Notes under the pieces: model-generated
Told to the model about the DNA's origin: nothing
The model's input: only the letters and a program-made list of their open reading frames with translations
The model's database searches: none
Shown: positions 7,944-17,700 of the stretch, piece after piece
Layout: the number at the start of each line of letters is the position of its first letter
How positions within the stretch are numbered: the first letter of the stretch is position 1
Assembly: GCF_030818485.1 (NCBI RefSeq)
Contig: NZ_JAUTAJ010000003.1
Coordinates: forward strand, 62,001 to 126,000
Length of the DNA: 64,000 bases
Source of the DNA: Pseudoroseomonas cervicalis
GTDB taxonomy: Bacteria > Pseudomonadota > Alphaproteobacteria > Acetobacterales > Acetobacteraceae
Direction of reading: 5' to 3'
Program-made: the position numbers and the translations under genes

Positions 7944-8939
7944 ATGGCGGTGCAGGGATCGGTGGTGGTGGTGACGGGCGCCTCGGCCGGGGTGGGGCGG
8001 GCGACCGCGCTGCGCCTGGCGCGGCAGGGCTGGCGGGTCGGGCTGATCGCCCGCGACGCCGCGGCGCTGCGGGCGCTGGCGGCCGAGATCCGCGCCGCCG
8101 GCGGCCGGGCCCTGCCGCTGCGCTGCGATGTGGCGGAGGCCGAGGCGGTGTTCGCCGCCGCCGCGCAGGCCGAGCGCGAACTGGGCCCGATCGAGGCCTG
8201 GGTGAACAACGCCATGGTCACCGTCTTCGCGCCGGTCGCCGACCTCACCCCGGAGGAATTCCGCCGCGTCACCGAGGTCACCTATCTCGGCACGGTGCAT
8301 GGCAGCATGGCGGCGCTGCGCCATATGCGCCCGCGCGGGCGGGGCGTGCTGTTGCAGGTGGGCTCGGCCCTGGCCTATCGCGGCATCCCGCTGCAGAGCG
8401 CCTATTGCGGCGCCAAGCACGCCATTGTCGGCTTCACCGATTCCCTGCGCACCGAGCTGCGCCATGAGGGCAGCGCCATCGCGGTGACCGAGGTGCATCT
8501 GCCGGCGGTGAACACGCCGCAATTCGGCTGGGCGCGCACCACCTTGCCGCGCGCCCCGCGCCCGGCCGGCGGCACGGTCACCCCCGACACCGCGGCCCGC
8601 GCCATTGCCGCCGCCCTGCGCCGCCCCGTGCGGGAGGTCTGGCTGGGCGGCTCCAGCCTGGTCGCCATCCTCGGCAACATGCTGGCCCCCGTGCTGGCCG
8701 ACCGGCATCTGGGCCGCAACGGGGTGCGGGGGCAGATGGATGACCGCCCGCTGGACCGGCCGGCGGAGGGCAATCTCTTCGCGCCGGTGCCCGGGCGGCA
8801 CCGCAGCGAGGGCGAGTATCCCGGGCGCGACGGCGCGCTGCGCCTCTCCGGCCAGGCGGCGCGGCTCGGCGCGGCGGGGCTCGGCCTGGCGGCGGCCGGG
8901 CTGGCGGGCTGGCTGCTCGGCCGCGCGGGGCCGCGCTGA
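7944..8939 (+). CDS. Short-chain dehydrogenase/reductase with C-terminal membrane segment
   Basis: The 331-residue protein has a classical SDR core: the nucleotide-binding TGASAGVG near the N-terminus, the NNA motif (WVNNAMV), a catalytic Ser region at GSALAY and the YxxxK pair in AYCGAKHAIVGF. After about residue 260 the sequence leaves the SDR fold and ends with a Gly/Ala/Leu-rich hydrophobic helix (LGLAAAGLAGWLLG), so the enzyme may be membrane anchored. Start ATG 7944 follows GGAGGCGGGG. The last base of its stop codon is the first base of the GH15 start (TGATG), so the two are translationally coupled. Substrate is unknown. Confidence 0.85.
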   Translation: MAVQGSVVVVTGASAGVGRATALRLARQGWRVGLIARDAAALRALAAEIRAAGGRALPLRCDVAEAEAVFAAAAQAERELGPIEAWVNNAMVTVFAPVADLTPEEFRRVTEVTYLGTVHGSMAALRHMRPRGRGVLLQVGSALAYRGIPLQSAYCGAKHAIVGFTDSLRTELRHEGSAIAVTEVHLPAVNTPQFGWARTTLPRAPRPAGGTVTPDTAARAIAAALRRPVREVWLGGSSLVAILGNMLAPVLADRHLGRNGVRGQMDDRPLDRPAEGNLFAPVPGRHRSEGEYPGRDGALRLSGQAARLGAAGLGLAAAGLAGWLLGRAGPR

Positions 8940-10831
8940 TGCCGGGGCAGGGCGGCTTCGACCTGCCGGCGGTGCCGGATCTCGACCCGGCGCGCCGCGA
9001 CTACCGGCCCATCGCCGAATACGGCTTCATCGGCGACGGCCATGGCAGCGCGCTGATCGCCGCCGATGGCTCGATCGACTGGGCCTGCCTGGAGCGCTTC
9101 GACGCGCCGCCGATCTTCTCCCGCCTGCTCGACCGCCGGCGCGGCGGTTTCTTCCAGATCCGCCCGGCGGCATCCTGCCGGGTGGAGCGCCGCTATGCCG
9201 AGGCCACCAAGACGCTGGAGACCCGCTTCACCACGCCCGGCGGCGCCGTGCTGCTGCGCGACGCGCTGGTGCATGGGCCGGAGGCGGAGGGGTTCGACCG
9301 GCTGTTCCGCGGCCTGCTGGGGCTGCGCGGCGAGGTCGTGCTGCTGCTGCGCTACCAGCCGCTGCGCGGCTTCGCGACCGAATTCCCGGCGCTGTCGGCC
9401 GGTGCCGGCCCGGTCGCCATGGCGGGCGGCCCCTGGCTGCACGGCGCCGCCGGGTGGCAGCCGGACGGGCAGGGGCTGGTCGCCACGCTGCGCCTGGCCT
9501 CGGGCGGCCAGCAGGATTTCGTCCTCACCCCGCAGGCGGAGGACCGGCCGGAGTGCTTCGCCGCGCTGCAGGCGGAGTCCGAGGCGCGCTGGCATGGCTG
9601 GAGCCGCCAGGGCCGCTACACCGGGCGGTGGGAGGCGATGGTGCGCCGCTCCGCCATGGTGCTGAAGGCGCTGACCTATCGGCCCACCGGCGCGCTGGTG
9701 GCGGCGCCCACCACCTCGCTGCCCGAGGAAATCGGCGGGGTGCGCAACTGGGATTATCGCTATTGCTGGCTGCGCGATGCCTGCCTGTCCTTCTACGCGC
9801 TGAAGAAATACGGGCAGCTGCAGGAGGCGGAGGCGTTTCTCGGCTTCATCCGCCGCCTGCCGCACCGGCCCGGCCAGCCGCTGCCGCCGCTCTTCGACCT
9901 CGAGGGCCGCACCGAGCTGGCCGAGGCGGAGATCGCGCATTTCGAGGGCTATCGCGGCAGCCGCCCCGTGCGCACCGGCAACGAGGCCGCCCAGCAGCAC
10001 CAATACGACGTCTATGGCCAGGTGCTGGACCTGTTGCATCTGCACCGGGCGCTGGGCGGCGAGCTGGACGCGGCGCTGACCGGCATCGGCACCAGCATGG
10101 CCGATCTGGTGGCCGCCAGCTGGCGCGAGCCGGATGCCGGGCTGTGGGAGCCGCGCCTCGAGCCGCAGCGCTATGTGCATGCGGCGATGATGAACTGGGT
10201 GGCGCTGGACCGCGCCATCCGCCTGTTCGGCGACCGGCCGCACTGGGTGGCCGAGCGCGACGCCATCCTTGAGGCGGTGCGCAGCCAGGGCGTGCATCGC
10301 GAGGGCCACCTGACCCAGGTGATGGGCGGCGAGGCGGTGGATGCCGCGCTGCTGCTGGCGCCGATGCTGGGCTTCCCGCTCGGCCGCGCTGTGCTGGCCC
10401 GCACGGTGGACCGGGTGATCGCCGAGCTGGGCGAGGGCCCGCTGGTCCATCGCTACCGGCATGAGGACGGCCTGCCGGGGCAGGAGGGCAGTTTTGTGCT
10501 GTGCGCCTTCTGGCTGGTCGATGCGCTGCTGGTGCTCGACCGGGTCGAGGAGGCGCGGGGGCGGTTCGACGCGCTGCTGGCCATGGCCAACGACCTCGGC
10601 CTCTATGCCGAGGAGATGGATGCGGATGGCAGCTTCCTCGGCAATTTCCCGCAGGCCTTCAGCCATCTCGGCCTGATCCACAGCGCCCTGCTGATGGATC
10701 TGTACGAGGAAGGCGGCAGCGCGGCGCTGCGCGGCAGCTATGCCGACCGCGCCCTGCGCGAGACCGCACGGCGCCGCACCGCCGCCCGTGGCGGCCCGGC
10801 GCTCAGCCCTGCGCCACCAGCACCTCGGTGA
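8939..10831 (+). CDS. Glycoside hydrolase family 15 protein (glucoamylase/trehalase-like)
   Basis: The 630-residue product is a full-length GH15 protein without a signal peptide. The N-terminal beta domain opens with YGFIGDGHGSALIAADGSID and the FDAPPIFSRLLD block typical of bacterial glucan 1,4-alpha-glucosidase/trehalase-like members. The (alpha/alpha)6 barrel shows LPEEIGGVRNWDYRYCWLRD and, late in the chain, GLYAEEMDADGSFLGNFPQA, which contains the expected catalytic carboxylate region. It is coupled to the upstream SDR gene by a one-base overlap. The C-terminus overlaps the convergent DeoR gene by 29 bases. Substrates for this group include trehalose and short alpha-glucans; which applies here cannot be told from sequence. 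Confidence 0.87.
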   Translation: MPGQGGFDLPAVPDLDPARRDYRPIAEYGFIGDGHGSALIAADGSIDWACLERFDAPPIFSRLLDRRRGGFFQIRPAASCRVERRYAEATKTLETRFTTPGGAVLLRDALVHGPEAEGFDRLFRGLLGLRGEVVLLLRYQPLRGFATEFPALSAGAGPVAMAGGPWLHGAAGWQPDGQGLVATLRLASGGQQDFVLTPQAEDRPECFAALQAESEARWHGWSRQGRYTGRWEAMVRRSAMVLKALTYRPTGALVAAPTTSLPEEIGGVRNWDYRYCWLRDACLSFYALKKYGQLQEAEAFLGFIRRLPHRPGQPLPPLFDLEGRTELAEAEIAHFEGYRGSRPVRTGNEAAQQHQYDVYGQVLDLLHLHRALGGELDAALTGIGTSMADLVAASWREPDAGLWEPRLEPQRYVHAAMMNWVALDRAIRLFGDRPHWVAERDAILEAVRSQGVHREGHLTQVMGGEAVDAALLLAPMLGFPLGRAVLARTVDRVIAELGEGPLVHRYRHEDGLPGQEGSFVLCAFWLVDALLVLDRVEEARGRFDALLAMANDLGLYAEEMDADGSFLGNFPQAFSHLGLIHSALLMDLYEEGGSAALRGSYADRALRETARRRTAARGGPALSPAPPAPR

Positions 10832-11570
10832 TGCCGGCCTGGCGGAAGCTCTCCGCCATCTCGCCGCCCTGGCTGTCGGTGACCAGGGTGTGGACGCCGC
10901 TGCAGCCACAGATCTGCAGCCGGCTGACGCGGCCGAGCTTGGCATGGTCGGCCAGCAGCACGGGGCGGCGGCTGCGCTGCAGCATCAGCCGCGCGATCTC
11001 CGCCTCGGCCTGCATGAAATTGGTCGCGCCCTCCCGCGGGTCGAGCCCGACCGGCGAGACGAAGGCCAGGTCGACATGGTAGCGCGCCAGCTCGGCCATG
11101 GTGGCCTCGCCGCAGAGGCCCGGCATCTCGGCGCTCAGCACGCCGCCCACCAGCCGCGTCAGCGCTGTTCCGGGCCGGCCGCGCAGCGCCTGCGCCACCT
11201 CCAGCGAATTGGTGATCACGGTCAGCTCCGGTATCGGCCGCAGCGCGGCGGCCAGCAGGGCGGTGGTGCTGCCGGCATCGATGAAGCAGCTCTGCCCCGG
11301 GCGTGGCAGGGCCGCGGCGGCGCGGGCGATCGCCTCCTTCTCGGCGCGGCGCTGCTGCAGCCGGTGCGCCAGTGGCGGCTCCGGCTGCGCCTCGACCAGC
11401 ACGGCGCCGCCATGCACGCGGCGCAGTAGCCCCGCCTGCTCCAGCTCCACCAGGTCGCGCCGCACCGTCTCGCGCGAGACGGCGAGTTCCTGCGCCAGCA
11501 GATCGGCCGAGAGCTGCCGCTGCGCGCGCAGCCGCTCGACGATCAGGCGATGCCGTTCCTGGGACCACAT
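10803..11570 (-). CDS. DeoR family transcriptional repressor
   Basis: The 255-residue product has an N-terminal DeoR helix-turn-helix (RHRLIVERLRAQRQ, then LAVSRETVRRDLVELEQAG and LLRRVHGGAVL). A C-terminal sugar-phosphate-sensing domain follows, with the FIDAGSTTALLAAAL and ITNSLEVAQAL motifs. I chose the start at 11570 (MWSQERHRLI) because family members begin just before the helix-turn-helix; the frame extends 12 codons further upstream. It faces the giant gene at 11731 across a 160-base region containing four related half-sites, so autoregulation and control of that gene are likely. It converges with and overlaps the GH15 gene by 29 bases. Confidence 0.9.
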   Translation of the reverse strand: MWSQERHRLIVERLRAQRQLSADLLAQELAVSRETVRRDLVELEQAGLLRRVHGGAVLVEAQPEPPLAHRLQQRRAEKEAIARAAAALPRPGQSCFIDAGSTTALLAAALRPIPELTVITNSLEVAQALRGRPGTALTRLVGGVLSAEMPGLCGEATMAELARYHVDLAFVSPVGLDPREGATNFMQAEAEIARLMLQRSRRPVLLADHAKLGRVSRLQICGCSGVHTLVTDSQGGEMAESFRQAGITEVLVAQG

Positions 11571-11617
11571 GGCCGGAGCTTTGCCGTCCGGCCGGGCGGC
11601 CCGCAAGCCGCATTTTG

Positions 11618-11685
11618 CGTTTGTGTGGAATTTTGACGGTTTGGGCCGATAAAACCAAAAAACTCCACAAACGTCATCAAACCGT
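11618..11685. promoter_or_regulatory. Two nested inverted repeats (DeoR-type operator)
   Basis: CGTTTGTG (11618-11625) is repeated in inverse orientation as CACAAACG (11666-11673). ACGGTTTG (11636-11643) is repeated inversely as CAAACCGT (11678-11685). All four share the pattern CG(T/G)TTG. The cluster is AT-rich and lies between the divergent DeoR gene and the 2261-residue protein gene, so it is a strong candidate for the DeoR binding region and both promoters. Confidence 0.6.
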
Positions 11686-11730
11686 TATCGAAGCCGGGGA
11701 TGCTCCGCCGCCTCTCAAGGACGGATTCCC

Positions 11731-14700
11731 ATGGCGACGACAGTCTTCACCGATCTCCAGAGCCAGTCCCTCCCGGCCCTGCCGGGCGGCGCGGACCAGG
11801 CGCTGCGCTTCCCCGCCGCCACTGCGGAGGGCGGTTTCCACGTGCGGCCGGGCCTGTCGGGCAGCCTGACCAGCTACAGCCTGGTCTATGACCTGCTGAT
11901 CCCCGCCGGCGCCGAGAGCCGCTTCACCGCGCTGCTGCAGACCGATCTCGGCAATGCCAGCGATGGCGACCTGTTCATCCGCAACGACACCGGCAGCGGC
12001 GGGATCGGCATCGGCGGCACCTATGAGGGCGAGATGGGCTTCGGCGCCTGGCACCGCCTGGCCTTCACCTTCTCCGATCTCGGCAATGGCAAGACGCTGC
12101 TGGCCAAGTACATCGATGGCGAACTGGCCGGCCGGCAGGAGGTGGAGACGGCGCGCTACGCCATCGACGGCCAGCAGGGTTTCCTGATCCTGGCCGATGA
12201 GGATGGCGAGACCAATGCCGGCGCGCTGGGCGGTTTCCTGTTCCAGCCCGGCGTGCTGAGCGCCGAGCAGGTCGCGGCGCTGGGCGGCCCGCGGAGCGGC
12301 GGCATCCTGCCGGAGGGCGAGGCCGCCACGGGCGCGACGCAGTTCGATTTCGCGGGCGGCGATCTCGGCGCCGGCTATGGCCCCGGCAGCCTGGCGCCGC
12401 GCGACCCGGCGCAGGCGGGCGAGGTGGGGGAGCTGGGCCAACTCGGCCTGCCGCCGCTGCCCGACGCGCCGGAAGGCGTGCTGCGCCACCCCGCCGCCGA
12501 CAGCCAGCAGGGCTATCTGGTGAAGCCGGGCATCGCCGGCCCGATCACCAGCTACAGCCTGGTCTATGACCTGCAGATCGACCCGGCGAGCATGGCCAAT
12601 TACGCCGCCCTGTTCCAGACCGATCTCAGCAATGGCAGCGATGCCGAGCTGTTCCTGCGCTGGACCGGGGAGGGGGTCTACGGCACCGGCATTTCCGGCC
12701 AGTATGAAGGCGCCGCCAGCGGCGCCGGCTGGCACCGCATCGGCTTCACCCTGGCCGACCAGGGCGACGGCAATTCGCTGCTGATGAAATACATCGACGG
12801 CGTGCTGGTCGGGCAGCAGAGCGTCTCCACCGCGCGCTTCACCATCGATGGCGATCGCGGCTTCCTGCTGCTGACCGATGAGGATGGCGAGGTCGCCGCC
12901 GGCTTCCTGGCCGGTTTCGCCTTCACCGATGTGGCGCTCTCGGCGGCGCAGATGCAGGCGCTGGGCGGCACGCAGCCGGGCGGCATCTTCGCCGCCGGCA
13001 GCGCGCCCGGCCATGCCACCCAGTTCGATTTCGAGGGCGGCGATTTCGCCGCCAGCTTCGGCGACGGCACGATGAACCGCCGCACCGTCGATGGCAGCGT
13101 CATCGGCGAGGCCGGCCAGCTGGGCGCGACGCCGCTGCCCGGCAGCCGCAACGAAGCGGTGATCGGCTTCCCCGCGACCGAGCCGGGCGATGGCTATGCC
13201 ATCCTGCCGGGCGGCGAGGCGCCGCTCTCCAGCTACACCCTGGTCTATGACCTGCTGATCCCGCAGGGGCAGGCGGGCGAGTATGGCGCCCTGCTGCAGA
13301 CCGGCCGCGAGAATGGCGGCGATGCCGAGCTGTTCCTGCGGCTGGCGGCGGATGGCACGATCGGCCTCGGCATCGCCGGCCAGTATGATGGCGCGATGCG
13401 CTTCGACAGCTGGCACCGTGTCGCCATCACCGTGCAGGATGCCGGCGACGGCACGGCGCGGCTCGGCAAATATATCGACGGCGTCAAGGTCGGCGAGCAG
13501 AGCGTCGATGCGGCGCGCTTCACCATCGACGCCGCGAAGGGCTTCATGGTCTTCGCCGATGATGATGGCGAGACCTGGTCGGGCTGGCTGAACAGCCTGC
13601 ATGTCACCGACCGCGCCATGGCGGAGGGCGAGATCGCGGCGCTTGGCGGCGCGCAGGCCGGCGGCGTGCTGCCCACCGCCCCGGCCGAGGGCCACGCCAC
13701 CCAGTTCGACTTCACCGGCGGCGCGCTGAGCCCGAGCTATGGCGAGGGGCAGATGGTGGAGGTCGGCCTCTCTGCCGGCCCGGTGCTGCTGCGGGGCCTG
13801 GCCGACCAGCGCGTCACGCCGGCGCAGCAGAGCCTGGAGCTCGATCTCGACGGCGTCTTCCAGGGCGAGGGGCTGAACTACAGCGTCACCACCTCGGATG
13901 GCCGCACGGTGACGGGCGCCACGGTGCAGGATGGCAGGCTGGTGCTGAGCCTCGGCGCCATCGGCTATGACGATGTCACCCTCACCGCGACCGATGCGGC
14001 GGGCAACAGCGTCTCCGACAATTTCCGCCTGCGCATGGCGGGGGAGAATGCCTACACCATCGCGGTGATGCCCGACACGCAGGATTACGTCTTCGCCGGC
14101 AATGGCCAGAAGATCCTGAACGGCATGACGCAATGGCTGGCCGACAATGCCGCGACGATGAATCTGCGCTTCGTGATGAGCGTGGGCGATGTCGTGGCCA
14201 GCAACCAGCCGGCGCAATGGGACATCGCCAAGCAGGCCTTCGCCACGCTGAACGGCATCACCCCGTACTCGGTGCTGCCGGGCAATCACGACCAGGGCAG
14301 CAATGGCAGCGCCAACCAGTACACCTCGCTGCTGGACCAGTATTTCACCGCCGACTACATGCGCGAGCATTCGACGCTGGGCGGCACCTATGACCAGGAA
14401 GCCGGCTCCACCAACAATGCCTGGTACGGTTTCGAGGGCGCCGACGGCACGCAATGGATCGTGCTGGCGCTGGAATTCGGCGCACGCGACGATGTGCTGC
14501 GCTGGGCCGGCGAGGTGCTGGATGCCCACCCGCAGGCGCGCGCCATCCTGACCACCCACCACTACACCAATATGGGCACGCGCGCCGACAACTACTCCGG
14601 CCCGCTCTTCGCCGAGGGCACCGGCAAGGATTACGGCATCGGCAGCAGCGCCGAGAACGCCAATGACGGCGAGGATATGTGGCAGGGCTTCGTCTCGAAG

Positions 14701-17700
14701 CACAGCAACATCTCCTTCGTCTTCTCCGGCCATGTGTTCGGCGACGGGGCGGAGACCATCGTCAGCTACAACGAGGCCGGCCAGCCGGTCTACCAGATGT
14801 TCGTCAACTACCAGAACGGCGTGGCGACCGAGGTCACCGGCAATGGCAACCCGGCCGAGGGCGGCAATGGCGGCAATGGCGCCATCCGCCTGGTGACCAT
14901 CGACCCCGACAACAACGCCGTCTACACCGAGACCTATCTGAGCGCGAAGGGCGAGTACCTGACCGGCGCGCGCGGCGATGCCGAGCCCTCGCGCGATGGC
15001 TCCGGCGGCGGCGCCGGCGGCCCGCAGATCCCGATCCAGCCGATCCAGTTCGGCAGCACCACCGAGCTCGGCCTGCCCGCCCTGCCGGATGGCGAGGGCC
15101 ACGCGATCAGCGCGCCGAAATTCGACCCGAATAACGGGTTGCGGGTGAAGCCGGGCTTCGCCCCGGCCGATGGCGGCGGCAATTTCGACGCCTACACCCT
15201 GGTCTATGACCTCCATCTGCCGGAGCAGGGCGGTCTGGCCTCGCTGTTCCAGAGCGACCTGAACAACATCACCGATGGTGATCTCTGGCTGAACTTCCGC
15301 GACGGCCACGCGCTGATCGGCACCGATGGCCAGGATGAGGGACGGCTGCCGCTGGAGGGCTGGCATCGCCTCGCCATCACGCTGGAGCGGATCGGCGAGG
15401 GCGGCTCGACCTTCACCATGAACAAGTATGTCGACGGCGTGCTGCAGGGCAGCCAGACCGTCGGCGCCGCCTACAATATCGGCGAGCAGGGCTTCCTGAT
15501 CTTCGCCGATGACAGCGGCGAGACGCCGCTGTTCTCGCTTTCCTCCTTCGCCTTCCTCGACACCGCGCTGAGCGGCGAGCAGGTGGCGGCGCTGGGCGGC
15601 GTCACCGCTGCCGGCCCCTTCGCGGCGCCGCCCGCCGGCGCGCGCGGCGTGCAGTTCGATTTCGAGGGCGGCGACCTCGCCCCGAGCTTCGGCGATGGCA
15701 GCCTGTCGCAATCGATCGGCAGCGGCGGCCAGCAGCAGCTGACCGGGCGCTATCGCGAGCATGAGGAGACGCTGCTGGGCGCCGATCTTGGCACGCCGGG
15801 CGTGCAGTTTCGCGCCAGGGCCGGCGATGACCAGGTGGTGGAGGCCGCCGGCGCGGAGGGCGCGCTGGTGATGCTGGATGGCAGCCGCTCGGTCGACGCG
15901 CTGCGCCAGGTGGTGCGCTATGAGTGGCTGGACGCCGATGGCACGGTGATCGCGACCGGCGCGCGGGCGGAGCTGTCGCTGGAGGCCGGGCTGCACCGGC
16001 TGACGCTGCGCGCGACCGATGCGCGCGGCACCGCCAGCACCGATGCGGTGAAGATCGCCGTCACCGATGGCGACACGCTGTTCTTCGACAATTTCGACGA
16101 TGGCGACGCGCTGGGCTGGCGCAGCCCGGGCGGCAATTGGCAGGTCAAGGGCAGCGTGCATTCGCGCGACGTCGCGATCGAGGGCATCGCGGCGCCCGAG
16201 GGCATGCTGCGCGCCTATGATGGCGCCTCCGGCATCATGAGCTGGCAGGGCCAGGGCAGCGCCGAATGGTCGGGCTACACCGTCTCCGCCACGCTGCAGG
16301 CCGAGGACCAGCGCGCCTTCGGCCTGGTCGCCTACTACCAGGACGATGCCAACCACTACCGGCTGAGCTTCGATGTGGCGCGGCATGAGCGGCTGCTGGT
16401 CAAGGTGCAGAATGGCACCGAGACGGTGCTGGCGCGCGAGACCGCGACCAGCCCCTTCGACCGCGACATGGCGGTGGAGCTGGCGCTGCGGGACGGCCAG
16501 CTGCTGGCGACCCTGGATGGCGAGGCGCTGTTCGGCGGCCCGGTGCGCGACGCCACGGCGCCGCTCTCCGGCGGCACGGTCGGCTTCTACAGCGAGGGGC
16601 AGCGCCAGGTGCTGTTCGACGACCTGATGGTGCACAAGGGCACGCTGCTGGCCGATGCCGGCAAGGCGGTGCGCGTCATCGACAGCGATGGCGACGGGGT
16701 GGCGGAGATCGATCTCTCGGCGCTCGCCAGCCTCGGCCTGGACGAGGCCAGCACCATCCGCTGGAGCCTGGACGGACAGACCCTGGCCGAGGGGGCGGAG
16801 GCGCGCGTCACGCTCGGCACCGGCACGCATCTGCTGCGCCTCGACCTCGACGGCGCGGGCGGGCATGACAGCGACATGGTGCAGGTCACCGTCACCGCCG
16901 CCGAGGATCTGCTGCTGCGCGAGGATTTCTCGGCCGGCAGCCCCGCCGGCTGGCGCTTCGTCGATGAGGGCGAGATCGGCCTGGAGGCGCAGTGGAGCGT
17001 GGTGGACGGGGCGCTGCAGCAGAGCTCCAACCGCTACAGCCGCCAGCTCGGCGGCAGCGGCGACACGGCGCCGAGCTCGGAATGGAACCTGAACTGGAGC
17101 CCGCTCGGCGATGGCATCTTCGCCCTGCGCAAGGGCAGCTATGCGGTCTATGAGGGGGAGGGGGCGTCCGCCTGGGCCGATTACGCGGTGGAGCTGCGCT
17201 TCACCGCGCCTTCCGGCGGCGGCGCCGGTGTGCTGCTGCACTACAAGGACGCGAAGAACTACTACAAGCTGGAATTCGACAACCAGACCGGCCTGGCGCA
17301 GCTCTTCAGCCTGAAGGACGGCATCGAGCAGACGTTGTGGCAGGGTCCGGTGCGCTACGATGCCGATGGCGACAACCATCTGCGCACCGAGATCGCCGGC
17401 GGCCGGCTGCAGGCCTGGCTGGACGGCACCGCGCTGTTCACCAGGCCGATCGAGATCCACGACACCGAGCAGGGCAGCGTCGCGCTCTACAATTGGGGCA
17501 ATGCCGGCATCCGCTATGATGATGTGCAGGTGACGCGGCTGGAGGCGGCGCCGGGGGTGCGGCAGGTGCTGGGCGGCGCCGGCGACGACCTGCTGCAGGC
17601 CGGCAGCGGCAATGTGCTGGTCGATGGCAAGGCGGGCCACGACACGGTGGTGCTGGGCGGCGCGATCGCCGACTACCAGATGCTGCGCCAGGGCGACGAG

